From Symsagittifera roscoffensis (lineage: Eukaryota > Xenacoelomorpha > Acoela > Convolutidae): a DNA stretch of 64,000 nt. The notes below the pieces were generated by a model, which did no database searches, had not been told where the DNA came from, and worked only from the letters and a program-made list of their open reading frames with translations. The position numbers and the translations under genes were made by a program. Positions within the stretch are counted from its first letter, which is position 1. Every line of letters starts with the position of its first letter. Of this stretch, positions 1 through 10,440 are shown piece after piece. The stretch lies in contig NC_087065.1 of NCBI RefSeq assembly GCF_963678635.1, forward strand, positions 57,562,754 to 57,626,753. Direction: 5' to 3'.

Positions 1-250
1 ATCGATTATAACGGATTATTATGATGATTTTTTGACAATTATAATCAATTATATTTACCAAAATTATAATCAATTATATTTACCAAAATTAGGTCGTTGA
101 GGGATTAATAATTGATTATAATCGTGATATTTTCCAAGAGATGATAATCTCTTATTATCGATTATAATTGATTATAATTGATTATAGTTCTTACTAAAAA
201 CCCTTATAATCAATTATAATCGATTATAATCGATTATAATCTCTTATTTT
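1..250. repeat. Palindromic GATTATAATC simple-repeat array, part 1
   Basis: The stretch is dominated by the 10-bp unit GATTATAATC and variants (AATTATAATC), often abutting head to tail. Each unit equals its own reverse complement, so the tract can form hairpins or cruciforms at many registers. It begins at the window edge, so the array probably continues outside. No coding sequence is present. Confidence 0.85.
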
Positions 251-687
251 GCCGAAATTTTCCTATATTCGAATTATATCTTATGGGTTATTATTTTTGT
301 GTCAATAAGAAAATCTCTTAAAGAGAGATTTCTTGAACACTTTGGTTCATCTGAACACAAAGTTTTACCACAAAACAAAAGTTTCATAGAGATCCTTTCA
401 TATGAGTGGAAAGGTTCTCGCGGTAGATGAAAAATAAATTTTCCGAATCAATCATGAATCTAAATCAATTTGCTGATGTTTTGGTGTTTAAAAAAGCTTA
501 AGATATGCATCACAAAACAACTCGAATGGGGAAGAAATGAAAAAAAAACTTATAAATTTGAATTAATGGGAAAACTTTAAAAAGATTTTTCTCATTTTTC
601 ATAGGAACCAACGTTCACAAAAAGCATAGAAAATAAGCAATTTAGACGCAACTTCGAAGACAAAAATGGACAAACAAAAGGGTTTAC

Positions 688-895
688 AATCAATTATAAT
701 CGATTATAATGGATTTTTGTGCAAAACTAATGAAATAGAAATTTGAATAAAAATAATGGATTATAATCAATTATAATCGATTATAATTGTATCAAAAAAT
801 AGACGAATAAATAATCGATTATAATAGTTTATAATGGATTATAATTAATTATAATTTGATTTTAAAAAGAGAGATTATAATCGATTATTAACGCT
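688..895. repeat. Palindromic GATTATAATC simple-repeat array, part 2
   Basis: This is a second block of the same GATTATAATC/AATTATAATC units, separated from the first by about 440 bp of AT-rich DNA in which I recognise nothing. Units are interrupted by short non-repeat spacers, which suggests decay of one larger array. Confidence 0.8.
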
Positions 896-1776
896 TTTAA
901 CTGGATGCGGGTTGGCCGCTGATAGCAAACATTTCGGACAGCGCAAAAAATGTTCTCAAAATGAACCTTTTCTTCACAGTCTGAGGTAAAACAACGTCAA
1001 AAACTGACAATAGGCACTAAAAGCTTAATCGAAAATGGGAACACAGCTGGCTTAAATTACAGCAAAACCTGAAAGCATGAAAAAATTCTCTGCTTTCATG
1101 TTATTGACAAAATGACAGATTTGATCAAAATATTCATGTCAGTTTGTTAAACAAGTTGTTTATCAGAAAAAAAAAAGATCCATAGCATAATTACTTCGGG
1201 CCATCATTGCGTCGGTTTCAGCCATTCCAAGACAAACCTTAGCCCAACATTAATTACTTTCGAATGATGCAACCTGACGGGACTGACGACCGAGTCATAT
1301 AATAACAGAGTGACCTTTCTATCCTCATAAAAGATTAAGGTTAAACACTTTTTGTGATAGCTGTGCTTTTTGAACAAATATGGTAAAAAAAATTAGATGG
1401 CAACGAGCTGTTTAGTTATATTTTTACTTCGAATTTTTACATTTCAAACTATTTCTTTGATAGTAGGGGTCGATTCTCAGCAGACGATCCAATATAACGT
1501 TTGTCCAACGCCAATAAAAAATATCAACGAAACGCATTTTCTTCTCAAAACTTCGAAATAATTTTAGGTTTTTTATTAGTCGCATCACAGCGAAAAGAAT
1601 TCAAAATACCAAAAATATAAAGAATTTTCAACTAGTCAACACATAAAAGCAAAAGTCTGAACTTTTTTTAAGCTTAAGAATATTTTTTCAGGTACAGAAC
1701 TCTTCATGTAATAAATTTCAGGCTGCGGTTCTTGTGTATCCATTTCGAACCTAAAAACTCGAGAAAAAATCTGTGA
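896..1776. other. Intergenic, no feature recognised
   Basis: AT-rich DNA with stops in all frames. I see no gene, tRNA or clear repeat here. Confidence 0.5.
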
Positions 1777-1932
1777 ACACACAGACCAAGCTGCGCTTCG
1801 CTAACACTTGCGAGAACACGACCAAAAAGCAGATCTATCAAGTGATATAAAAAAGTAGAAACAAGCCTCGAATTAGCAAAAACTCGGCTACGTATAGGAT
1901 TGAGTCTCAATCACTAACCACTCAGCCGCGGA
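1777..1932 (-). repeat. tRNA-related SINE copy
   Basis: Read on the minus strand, a tRNA-like stretch comes first, with a weak box-A-like TGGTTAGTG and an ACTCAATCC-type arm. The body with GAGGCTTG and the AAGTG/CTCG segment follows, then the GAAGCGCAGC hairpin end that marks the family. The same order of blocks recurs near 2.3, 20.3, 21.8, 28.9, 33.4 and 42.8 kb. The copy is decayed. The ends are estimated from the shared blocks, and no target duplication was found. Confidence 0.6.
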
Positions 1933-2317
1933 TATTTAAATTCACCTAAATCTAGCCACTAATAAAAAAGCTACACATGCTAATAAATTGCGAATTATAA
2001 TTCGTACTTCGTACCTAAAAAGCGTATAAAAACAAATTCAATGGAAAAATAAACTCAAAAAAAAAAATTCCTACACGTTTATCGCAGAATATTGCAAAAA
2101 CTTATTATGATTATTATAAAGCCAAAAACACCAGCAGAAAACTTTAAAACAGACAAAAAATGCAAAAACACTTGATTTTTAAAAAGTTTACTCATCAAAG
2201 ACGCATCATGAGATCGCTAAGCCGATAAACTAAAAGCTGAAACTTATCGAACCAAAAAAAAGAAACTTCAACAAATCGAGTTCCTTAAAAAAGAACTAAT
2301 ATAAAAAAAAATTTCGA

Positions 2318-2690
2318 CACCGAGGCGAAGCTTCGCTGCGCAAACACGACAAAAAGCAGTTCTATAAAGTGCAAGCAGAAAAAATAGAAATAAGCTCAGA
2401 ACTAAAAGAAATTCGGCTACGTCTCGGCTTCGATCTCCGACCAATCGTGACCTAGAGATTTTGAGTCTCACGCAATATACATTAAACCACAGACGCTTAA
2501 TGAATCACAAACACTAGCCCCAAATAAAGCAAAAAACGGATGTTATGAAATTTCCATTGCTACATATCGTGATTATAGCAAAAGTGCCATCAAATAAATG
2601 AATACTTTTAAAAAACATTTTTACTTGCGAGTTAGGTTAGAGAAAAAGAAGGTTCGTAATAACACACTACGCTGCTTGATAGTCTAAATA
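2318..2690 (-). repeat. tRNA-related SINE copy with downstream body
   Basis: This is a longer copy of the SINE-like family. At its low-coordinate end is the GAGGCGAAGCTTCGC hairpin. The tRNA-like block with ACCTAGAGATTTTGAGTCTCACGC is in the middle, and a body block containing ATCGTGATTATAGCAAAAGTG closes it. The body block is nearly the same at about 20.44-20.63 kb and 33.56-33.75 kb, so the unit is a real dispersed family of roughly 370 bp. Confidence 0.6.
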
Positions 2691-2699
2691 GTATGAATG

Positions 2700-3947
2700 G
2701 ATCTTTAAAATGCTAATATGCTCAAATTATGTCTGATGCAGTATTTCCAACAGAGGGAAACAATTCCAGATGGGTTCTGTGAAAAAAATTATTCAAGGTA
2801 AAAGTATTGTACCCACTTGCATTCAATTGTTTTCTCAAAAGGAAGAAACAATTGATTAAGGTGGAAAACCATTTTGCTAAAAATTCCCATATTACATTTC
2901 CGGCTTTTTTCAATGACATGAACAAAGAAAAAACTGTACAAAAATCCATTCATTAACGAAGAAATTGAAAGAATCTACCTTTCAAATAATTCAAAACAAA
3001 TAATACAAAACAGCTATTTTAGGTAACAACGAGCTTGTTTAGAGGGATTGCGGGACCTGCTTTGTGTTTCAGACGCGGATTTCATTTGGTCACCCTAAGG
3101 AAAATTAGAAAGAACATATTTTTTTGAAAGTCCGCATGTTGCAAATAGTCTTTTTTTTACCATTCTTGGAGGTTAACAGGAAATTTTAATTAAAACTTTG
3201 CCAGAGGGGAAATGATTTTAATCAATAGCAGTAATTTGCGTAGAAGTTTTTCCTTTTAAGGATACATAATTTCATTCATCATATTCTATCCAAGTTCCAT
3301 TGCCAATAATGACACTAAAACTACTCGGTTTTAGAGTTATTGCATCCGTTTTTTTTAGTTCCATGGAATGTTCAAATGTAAAATAATTCTTTTGAAGCAA
3401 TCAAGCGGTTTATTTGTTTATTTTACAATGGTACGATTTCGTACACCTGCTCTCAAAGTGAAGTAAGCTATAAACAAAATCAAAACAAAAAGCATTCGAT
3501 TTCTTTACTCTGGTCGACGGCGGCCGACCGACTAATATATGATAACAGAGCTACGGTGCGAGATCACAGGCTAACGCAACCAACCATCAAAACGTGTACT
3601 TTTCATTTAACTTTTTGTAAAAGTTGGCAGAAAAAATCAAACTCGTGCCACCATAAGAGTTTTCAAATCCTTTTGAGATATTGCTAGTTTCTTGTTCACT
3701 AAAAATGTACGCAATTTAAACACCGCATTTTTCAATCGAATTCAAGCCTGACCGTCAATCAATCGTTTGTTAGCTTATGACGTTTATATGAATATCGGAG
3801 ATTTTACATTCAGACATTCAATAAAACTACGGTGAAAACAAAAACAGATTGGCTTTATATTGTGTGTCACCTTAACGACCGTTCCAGCATTCAACATCTA
3901 AACGCACCATACAAATTACTAACCTGTTCTAATTGAAAATTTAAAAA
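2700..3947. other. Upstream region of the SPRY gene
   Basis: Non-repetitive AT-rich DNA leading to the SPRY gene. A 75-codon open stretch on the minus strand (2722-2949) has no recognisable family and AT-driven composition. No convincing TATA element or transcription start can be chosen by eye. The CDS start has an A at -3 (AAAAATGCC). Confidence 0.4.
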
Positions 3948-4814
3948 ATGCCGACCGAGTTTCAAAACAGCGGTTTCACTCCTTGGGCACAGATGAAGAA
4001 GCGCCTCATTTCACCAGGAGTGTTCAAGCCTTCTTACCTCAAAGAGTGTGAACAAGGAACGAACAGTAGCTTCAAATTCGACCCGAAAAGTGCAAGCATG
4101 TGGTTAAGTTTCGACAGCGACAACACTGCATGCTATTTCAACTTCTTCGGGGCCGACCAGTGCACTGGTGAACCGTACCCAAGCACTGGGCTGAACGCCC
4201 TGGAATGCGTAATGGGGGACAAGCTCATAAACAAAGGAAGGTTCTATTGGGAAATCGCTGTTGGATCTTGTCGAGAATACTGCGTAGGAGTAGCTTATCG
4301 TCAAACTCAAAGAAACACTCTTCTAGGCGAAAACAACCAATCCTGGGTTCTGAGAAAATTCAAGCAGAACCAGTGTTTATACGCTATGACTATGGGTAGA
4401 ATAGAGCAACAAATCAACCAGTCGGTGAATATAATCGGTGTCTTGTTCGACCACGACAAAGGAATTTTGTCGTTTTATGACGCTGAGAGCAGGCGAAATC
4501 TGTACTCGTTTTATTCCAGCTTCTCTGAACCATGTCTTCCCGCTTTCGCAATCGGCAATGGTGGTTCAATTCGGCTTCGACCATGTGACCCAGTTAAAAC
4601 CCGTTACACGTCGGCAAGGCCGAGAAGCAACTACATTAGACGAGACGAGACGCCGACAACTATCAGATGGGCACCCGACACACCGCATAACTTCTCGGAA
4701 TCACCTCCGAAATGGACAATGCCACATGCAGAGCGTGATTGGGACGGTTCGTGGAAAGTTCCGAGAGTTAAATCGGCTCAGGTCAACTCGACAAGACTGC
4801 AGCTTCCAAATTGA
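3948..4814 (+). CDS. Intronless SPRY (B30.2-like) domain protein, FSD1-like
   Basis: The protein has 288 residues in one uninterrupted exon. Residues ~45-213 form a SPRY domain. Its recognisable core runs from GRFYWEIAVG (~97-106) through CVGVAYRQT (~112-120) and SWVLR (~132-136) to GVLFDHDKGILSFYDAE (~164-180). This core most resembles the SPRY domains of FSD1/FSD1L and myospryn, which carry GVAYKSAP, SWV and LLDYDN-MLSFYD at the same places. Those relatives also have coiled-coil, B-box or COS and FN3 parts; none is present here, so this is a stand-alone SPRY. SPRY domains are protein-interaction modules and the partner cannot be read from sequence. The C-terminal ~75 residues are basic and Pro/Trp-rich without a known domain. 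The lack of introns, unlike PCGF, DDX43 and BPNT1 here, allows a retrocopy origin, but the frame is intact and a poly(A) signal follows. Confidence is high for the domain and moderate for the subfamily. Confidence 0.88.
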   Translation: MPTEFQNSGFTPWAQMKKRLISPGVFKPSYLKECEQGTNSSFKFDPKSASMWLSFDSDNTACYFNFFGADQCTGEPYPSTGLNALECVMGDKLINKGRFYWEIAVGSCREYCVGVAYRQTQRNTLLGENNQSWVLRKFKQNQCLYAMTMGRIEQQINQSVNIIGVLFDHDKGILSFYDAESRRNLYSFYSSFSEPCLPAFAIGNGGSIRLRPCDPVKTRYTSARPRSNYIRRDETPTTIRWAPDTPHNFSESPPKWTMPHAERDWDGSWKVPRVKSAQVNSTRLQLPN

Positions 4815-4959
4815 GACGCGATTGCACCTCTTTTTCTTATAGTTCTTCAGCAAAAAATTAACCAAATACTCAGAATAGTCTGTAAAACATATTAATTTGC
4901 CAATGTGATATGACGCAAGTACAGCACTGAAAATCTGTTCAATGTACATAATCTGCAGC

Positions 4960-4965
4960 AATAAA
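4960..4965 (+). terminator. Poly(A) signal of the SPRY gene
   Basis: A canonical AATAAA lies about 145 nt after the SPRY stop codon and on the same strand. It is the first one downstream and is the likely cleavage/polyadenylation signal. Confidence 0.6.
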
Positions 4966-5477
4966 GTATTTTCAGGACCTATATGGTGTTAGTTTGTTAC
5001 TTGAGGAGTCTAATTGTCAAAAGTAAGAATTGCACATGGATGCGAGAGTAGCATAAGAAACTCAAACCATATTCATTCTTTGAAAAAAATGAACAATTTT
5101 ATCGATATCTCGGAGATCACAAAGCAGTTATATTCGCATACTCTAGTTTAAAGAAAGAGTTTTTTATTCAAAGAAAAATTTTCTTTGAAATGCTCTAAAT
5201 CTTTCAGTGTAGTCATATAAACCAATATCCTAAAAGTCATTTTGAAATCAGCAAAAGCACGACAAAAAGCAACGAAATTGGAAACGGTTTCGACCGAAAT
5301 TTAAACAAACGTAACGTGACAACCTGAAACAAAAACTCTCTAAATCTGACTCTTTCTTAGATTTCAAAATTTGAAACTTATCTGTTTGATTCTTTTCCAC
5401 TTTCGCCGCATATTTCAATTTTTCCTTTTTCTTACTTGTCTTAAGTGTTTTATGGCTGAATGTGTCATGTTACGATG
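4966..5477. other. Intergenic, no feature recognised
   Basis: AT-rich spacer between the SPRY gene and the first composite repeat. No open frame of note. Confidence 0.4.
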
Positions 5478-6560
5478 TAATAGACACAGAGGCGAAGCAG
5501 AGCTTCGCACCAGTTGCGATACAACACAATCATAAAATAGCATAAGTAAAAAAAATGATATTGTGTTGAAAAAAACTAGGTGAGCCAAAATGAAGGACAC
5601 TTAAGGCCCAGCTAAAACTGGAGGTACGTTTTTGATTTTGTTATATTGATGCGGGACGAAACGCGTTATTTCAAAACTTGGACTTTGCCCAAAACGTCAG
5701 TTATTTTTCTAATTAAATAATTGAGAAGCGTGAAAATTTTGGAGATATTGGAATTATCCTAAAGATAACCTGTCTCTCACAAAAAATTAAGAAGTAACCA
5801 CTTCTGCAGGAATAATTAGCCCAACCGCTTCTATCAATTGAAGTTTTCATCTCAGATTTGATAGGGTAGTTTTACAGAAAATTCAAAAAGTGTTTAAAAA
5901 AACGGTCAAAGTTCAACAATGACTCTCCGATATCCGTAACTTTTTTCAGCTGAAAAAAGTCGTGGCCGGTGAAGCATAGAAGATTCCTATAATTGGGTTT
6001 ATCGATTGAACACTTAACCTGAAAATTGGCACGGTAATTTTCGAATAGAGTAAGAAAAAACTTCCAAAAAACGGCCAAATTTTTTAGGTTGTAGAAAAAT
6101 ATAAAAGTAAAATTTTCTGCCTATACAAAGGAGCTTCCTACGATCCATTTCTTGGATTGAATCCAAAATCTCACATTTAGGAGTTACTTTTTAATATAAT
6201 TTAGAAAGCCAAGCAAAATCAAAAATTTACTTTTCCGAGAACGAAAACTTTTGTGGAAAAATTGTGAGAAGCGCTAATGCAGGGGAACTTACCACTTCGC
6301 GTTAACTCCATTGAAGCCACAGCCTCAGGTGTGGGAGGTTAATTTTGGAGAAACGTAAAAAAATCAAAAACATCTGTCAATTATTCACCAAAAGATTTTT
6401 TTGAAGGCTGTAGACAGTGGTAAAGCAAAAACAAAGACCATGGCAGTACGCAGACACACAAGAATGTAGGTGTTTTTCTATGCATACCCTTTTTTGAAAA
6501 TCGGTAGAAAAGTTTTTCAGAGGAAAGTAAATTTTCGCAAAAAATGATAAAACTTTTCAA
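5478..6560. repeat. Composite dispersed repeat, copy 1 (hairpin end plus ~170-bp unit)
   Basis: It starts with the hairpin GCGAAGCAGAGCTTCGC (7-bp stem, AGA loop) and the CACTTGCGATACAACA-like segment. A block with TTGATGCGGGACGAAAC follows. One or two units then share TCTCAGATTTG-(N)-GGGTAGTTTT, AACGGTCAAA and a GCAGGGGAACTT-like element, and the end is marked by GAAGGCTGTAGA and GAAAATCGGTAG. The same order is seen at 9.45-10.44, 18.4-19.06 and 29.3-30.4 kb. There is no coding capacity. Confidence 0.6.
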
Positions 6561-7232
6561 AACGTCTCAAAAAAACATGCCAAGCAAAAACTTTGAAAAT
6601 AAAATTAGCAACTGAACAAAACTAAGGAAGCGGAAACAAGGCCAACAATCTTTTGGCAGACACCAATTGAGCCCAAAATACTGAAACAAACCCACGTGAA
6701 ACTACCCTGTAGTAACTAGTACCCACTCAATAGCTAAATTGAAATTACCATGAAAAGTCGAATTTGATTCAACTGATTTCGTTAAGCTATTTGTTAAGCT
6801 GAAAAAAGTCTACATTCCGATTTGACAACGCTTGCTAATTGCAAGCGTAAAAAAACAAATATGTTCACAATAGTTACGTTAGTTGCCATGCAAGATTTCG
6901 TTACATTCTGACCACATAAGAATAGTTTTTCAAATCTTAAATCGAAATAAGGGGAGAGTAGAAATGAATCAACTTTTGCTTTATAGAGTTCGAACCATGA
7001 GATCAAGTAGAGACCTGAATAGAACGCCCTTTCCATCAAAACTCAAAGTCCGTCTAAAAATTATCCAACTAAATTTTCATCTTAAACTGAAGAAACTCTC
7101 ACTTGTCAGTTTTTTGTTCCAACCACTGCAAATGGAAATGTAAATGGATATACTGCAAATGGATATACACACACTGACATAGACAAACTAAGATGTGATT
7201 CGAGCTGCAATAAAAATCTTGAAAGAAACACA
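6561..7232. other. Intergenic; contains a perfect 7-bp-stem hairpin at 6829-6847
   Basis: The only notable item is the sequence TTCCGATTTGACAA followed by the hairpin CGCTTGC-TAATT-GCAAGCG. The same string with loop TAATC recurs at 10855-10873, and decayed forms occur near 32.1 and 44.3 kb, so this is the tip of a dispersed repeat. Short open frames here have no recognisable family. Confidence 0.5.
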
Positions 7233-7268
7233 CATCCAGGAAGATCTAGGATTTTCTCGAGGGGGTGG
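7233..7268. mobile_element. Fragment of the hAT-type MITE end
   Basis: The string GATCTAGGATTTTCTCGAGGGGG matches the terminal part of the element at 7650-8001. Only this end is present. Confidence 0.5.
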
Positions 7269-7649
7269 TGCTCTCTTAATTCACAATCTTTCTGCGTTGC
7301 AGTCAATTTTTTTTGAAAGATCAGGCCAAAGCAGACGTTTTCAGTCATTTTTTTAAAATGTTTTGAACAAACCGGTCAGCCAAATGTTTGATCGGCCAGC
7401 CAAAACAGGATGGTTTAAGAAAGTACCGAAGAGGGACTCTTTGGTGTTCCAGGATCAAATTCCTGAGACAAAGAAGATGTATTAGCACAGATAATTCACT
7501 TTACTAAGGCAAACAAAGCGACAGCTTCAAAATCGATTTAAACCTTGTTTAGTATTACGGCAGTCACATATGCTAAGTGCCAGATTAACTAAGCTATTTA
7601 ACACTTCTGCGAAGATAAGTTTATTAACCAAAGTTACAATTCGTCGTAT

Positions 7650-8001
7650 CAGGGCCGGATCTAGGATTTTCTCGAGGGGGGGGGGGCGGATTTTCAAAAA
7701 ATTTTCCAAAATTTTGACCACCATTTTTTTTTAGGTCGACCAAATTGATTTTTCGAGCTCTCCCAAAGCACTGTTTTGCCCCTTTTATGGCAAAATTTTC
7801 TGTGCCGCAGGCAAATTTTTGAAAAATTTTGGGCACTTTTTGAAAAATTTTGACAAAAAAACGCGTTTTTTTTTTGGCGCGCGCTCCCCCTCAAAGTTAG
7901 TATATATTGGCGCCGAAGGCGCCTTTAGAAGAATTTTAGGGTCGGTCGGCCAAAAATGGATTTCTGAAAAAGTATCAAAGGGGGACCTAAATCCGCCCCT
8001 G
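7650..8001. mobile_element. hAT-type MITE, 352 bp, with perfect 8-bp target duplication
   Basis: The ends are CAGGGCCGGAT on the left and ATCCGCCCCTG on the right (inverted repeats with one difference). CGTCGTAT sits directly outside both ends (7642-7649 and 8002-8009), an 8-bp target duplication as expected of hAT-superfamily elements. The inside holds a long G run next to the left end, repeated TTTTCAAAAAATTTT-like segments, a GGCGCC palindrome and no transposase, so it is non-autonomous. Open frames that cross it are composition artefacts. Confidence 0.85.
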
Positions 8002-8009
8002 CGTCGTAT

Positions 8010-8740
8010 TGCAAAAAACTTCTTTCTGTGGATAGGCGTTTTGTCATAACATTTCGCGTTTCTTTTGACGAGCAAGCAAAAATTTATTAGCACGACCACG
8101 ACTGGATTACAGATGCATTGAATATTATTTTGAACATTGTCGAACATAATTTCGTGTTAACGCACAACTTCGCAACCATATTCGGGTCTTATGCACTAAA
8201 CGGCCCAAAATCTGTATTTCTACATCTTTCTTGAACTCAAAACAAAATGGTTGAATCTGATTGGCTAATCATACACTCAATTTCAAAGAACATGGTCCGG
8301 CATTCCAATTGAAATTCCAAGCAGATAAAATTTTTGGCCGAAAACACCAAAACTATAAAACGTTTCTTCTGCTGAAGCTATTTTGCGAAATTTTTCTCAT
8401 CCGGGCAAAATTACCCAAGTTACTTGAAACAAAAAAAACAAAGCTTAACACTTTGGTAATCTCGGCTATTATTTTTATCTGCTGGAAGTTTTGATTGAAT
8501 TGCCTAAAAATGTTGCTTGAATTTGAATGGCTTATATTAGCCAGTCAGATTCGACTGCATAAGTTTTAATTCAAGATATAAAAATTTTAATGTTGGACCG
8601 TTTTGTGCATGAGACCCCCATATTCAAACAGGTTCGAATACGGACAGGGACCTTTTTTGGCAGTCTAAATACTTATCTCAAAAGTACAACATATTGCTAA
8701 TATTGGACCAAAAATTAAGCGTTGACTTCGACCTTCCGGA
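8010..8740. other. Spacer between two hAT-type MITEs
   Basis: AT-rich DNA. A 77-codon frame at 8261-8494 has no family resemblance and is probably chance. No repeat boundary was recognised. Confidence 0.4.
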
Positions 8741-8748
8741 GTTCAAAC

Positions 8749-9148
8749 CAGGGGCGGATTTAGGGGGGCGGGGGGGGGTCGCCCTTTTTCCTCAGGGATT
8801 CGAACCCCTGCCAACCCAAAGGTACTTTTTAAGAAATCCATTTTTGGCCGACCGACCCTAAAATTTTTCTAAAGGCGCCTTGGGCGCCAATATATACTAA
8901 TTTTGAGGGGGAGTGCGCGCCAAAAAAAACGCGTTTTTTGGTCAACATTTTCCAAAAGTGCCCAAAAGCGGCTTTTTTGACCTGTTTTTTCAAAAAATTG
9001 CCTGCGGCGCAGAAAATTTGGCCAAAACAGGGTCTTTTTACTACTTTGGGAGAGCTAGGTTAATCAATCTGATCGACCCAAAAAAAAGGTCGTCAAAATT
9101 TTCGAAAGTTTTTTGAAAATCCGCCCCCCTCGAGAAAATCCGCCCCTG
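8749..9148. mobile_element. hAT-type MITE, exactly 400 bp, with perfect 8-bp target duplication
   Basis: Inverted ends CAGGGGCGGATTT and AAATCCGCCCCTG-type are flanked by GTTCAAAC at 8741-8748 and 9149-9156. The body is homologous to the element at 7650-8001 in the opposite orientation. It is better preserved near the left end, where GGGATTCGAACCCCTGCC looks like the T-arm/B-box of a tRNA. There is no transposase. The perfect duplication suggests a fairly recent insertion. Confidence 0.88.
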
Positions 9149-9450
9149 GTTCAAACGTTAATTTAGTGTTTAATTTGTCAAATATGAGATTGTATTAAGA
9201 TTTTTGAAAATCTAACAATTTTGGAAGGTTTTCACTGCCAATGGAAGGGCAGTTTTTTTACTCTGATTCCCATGTGGCTATCTGTTTTTTTCTGGAGCAA
9301 AAATCTCGGCAATGAAAAAAAAATTCAAAAAGACAAACAAAAACATCATCTGAATATTAATTTCCTTTACACAAAAGTTTCGAAAAAAAAACACTTAGTA
9401 AATTAAGCGAGAATGCGTAGCTGACTTTGAGCCCATGTTAAGTAATAATT

Positions 9451-10440
9451 TACACAGAAGCGAAGCGGAGCTTCGCGCCACTTACGATACAACACGAACA
9501 TAAAAAATAAGAAGTTGAAAAATTAGGTAAACCAAAATGTTCGTAAACCTCATAAAAGATAACTAGGAGAATACCTAAAGCTAGAAGTAACTGGTTGATA
9601 TTTTTGGAATGTTTTTTACTGATGCGGAACAAAACACGTTTCAAAAATTGCACTTTGACCAAAAACTGAGTTGTTTCTCTACTAAAATAATTGGGAAGAT
9701 TGAAAACGTTTGAGAAACGAAAACTTTCCCTAAGATATCAGATTTTCCTTACAACACCGAGTAATCGCCGCTTCTGTAGGAAAATCGTAAGCTGTTCTTT
9801 CGATTGAACCCTTTATCTTAAATTTCAAAGGTTAGTTTTTAAGAAAAGTTAAAAAAACTGCCCAACGTTCAAAACTTTTTTGAAATCCATAACATTTTTC
9901 GACAAAAGAAGGACACGAGGGCTTAAGCAGAGAATGCTCCAAAATCTAGTTTCTCGGTTGAAAAGTCAACTTAGGAATTAGCTGGGTAGTGTTCAAGAAA
10001 ATTTTCAAAAAACGGTACAAAAAATCAAGCATTAACTTTTTCGAGGGCTTTAACGTTTGTGTTTTCAAAAACTGGGTATAGCCGATTATTCACGGCAGCT
10101 TCCAACAACCGATTGATTCGATAACACTCAAAATCGCATATTTGTGAGATTAGTTTGTGTGACAACGAAAAAAATTTCAAAAACGTCTAATGCTCCGCCT
10201 AAAGACTTTTTAGAAGGCTTTAGAGAGTAGGGTAAAGTAAAAAGAGATTAGAAGAATATGCTGAGCAAAAAATTTTGCAAGATAATATAAAAAACGAAAG
10301 CGTCTCAAAAAAAATGAAAAACCCAATCCCGTACTTTTTCATAATACCTGATTTCGTCAAACAGGAATTTTTCGGCCTTTCACACTACGCAAAGTAAACT
10401 GATTAAGCCAATACAACCTCGGCCGAAACCGTTTAATTAT
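9451..10440. repeat. Composite dispersed repeat, copy 2
   Basis: It begins with the perfect hairpin GCGAAGC-GGA-GCTTCGC (9464-9480) and CACTTACGATACAACACG. It continues through a TGATGCGGAACAAAAC block and units with GGTTAGTTTTTAAG and CGGTTGAAAAGTC. It ends in GAAGGCTTTAGAGAGTAGGGTAAAG. The block order equals that of the copy at 5478-6560, with considerable divergence. Confidence 0.6.

Noticed and set aside
7624-8147. Several overlapping frames around 7.6-8.15 kb
   Set aside because: They read through the hAT-type MITE and its AAATTTT repeats; no protein family.
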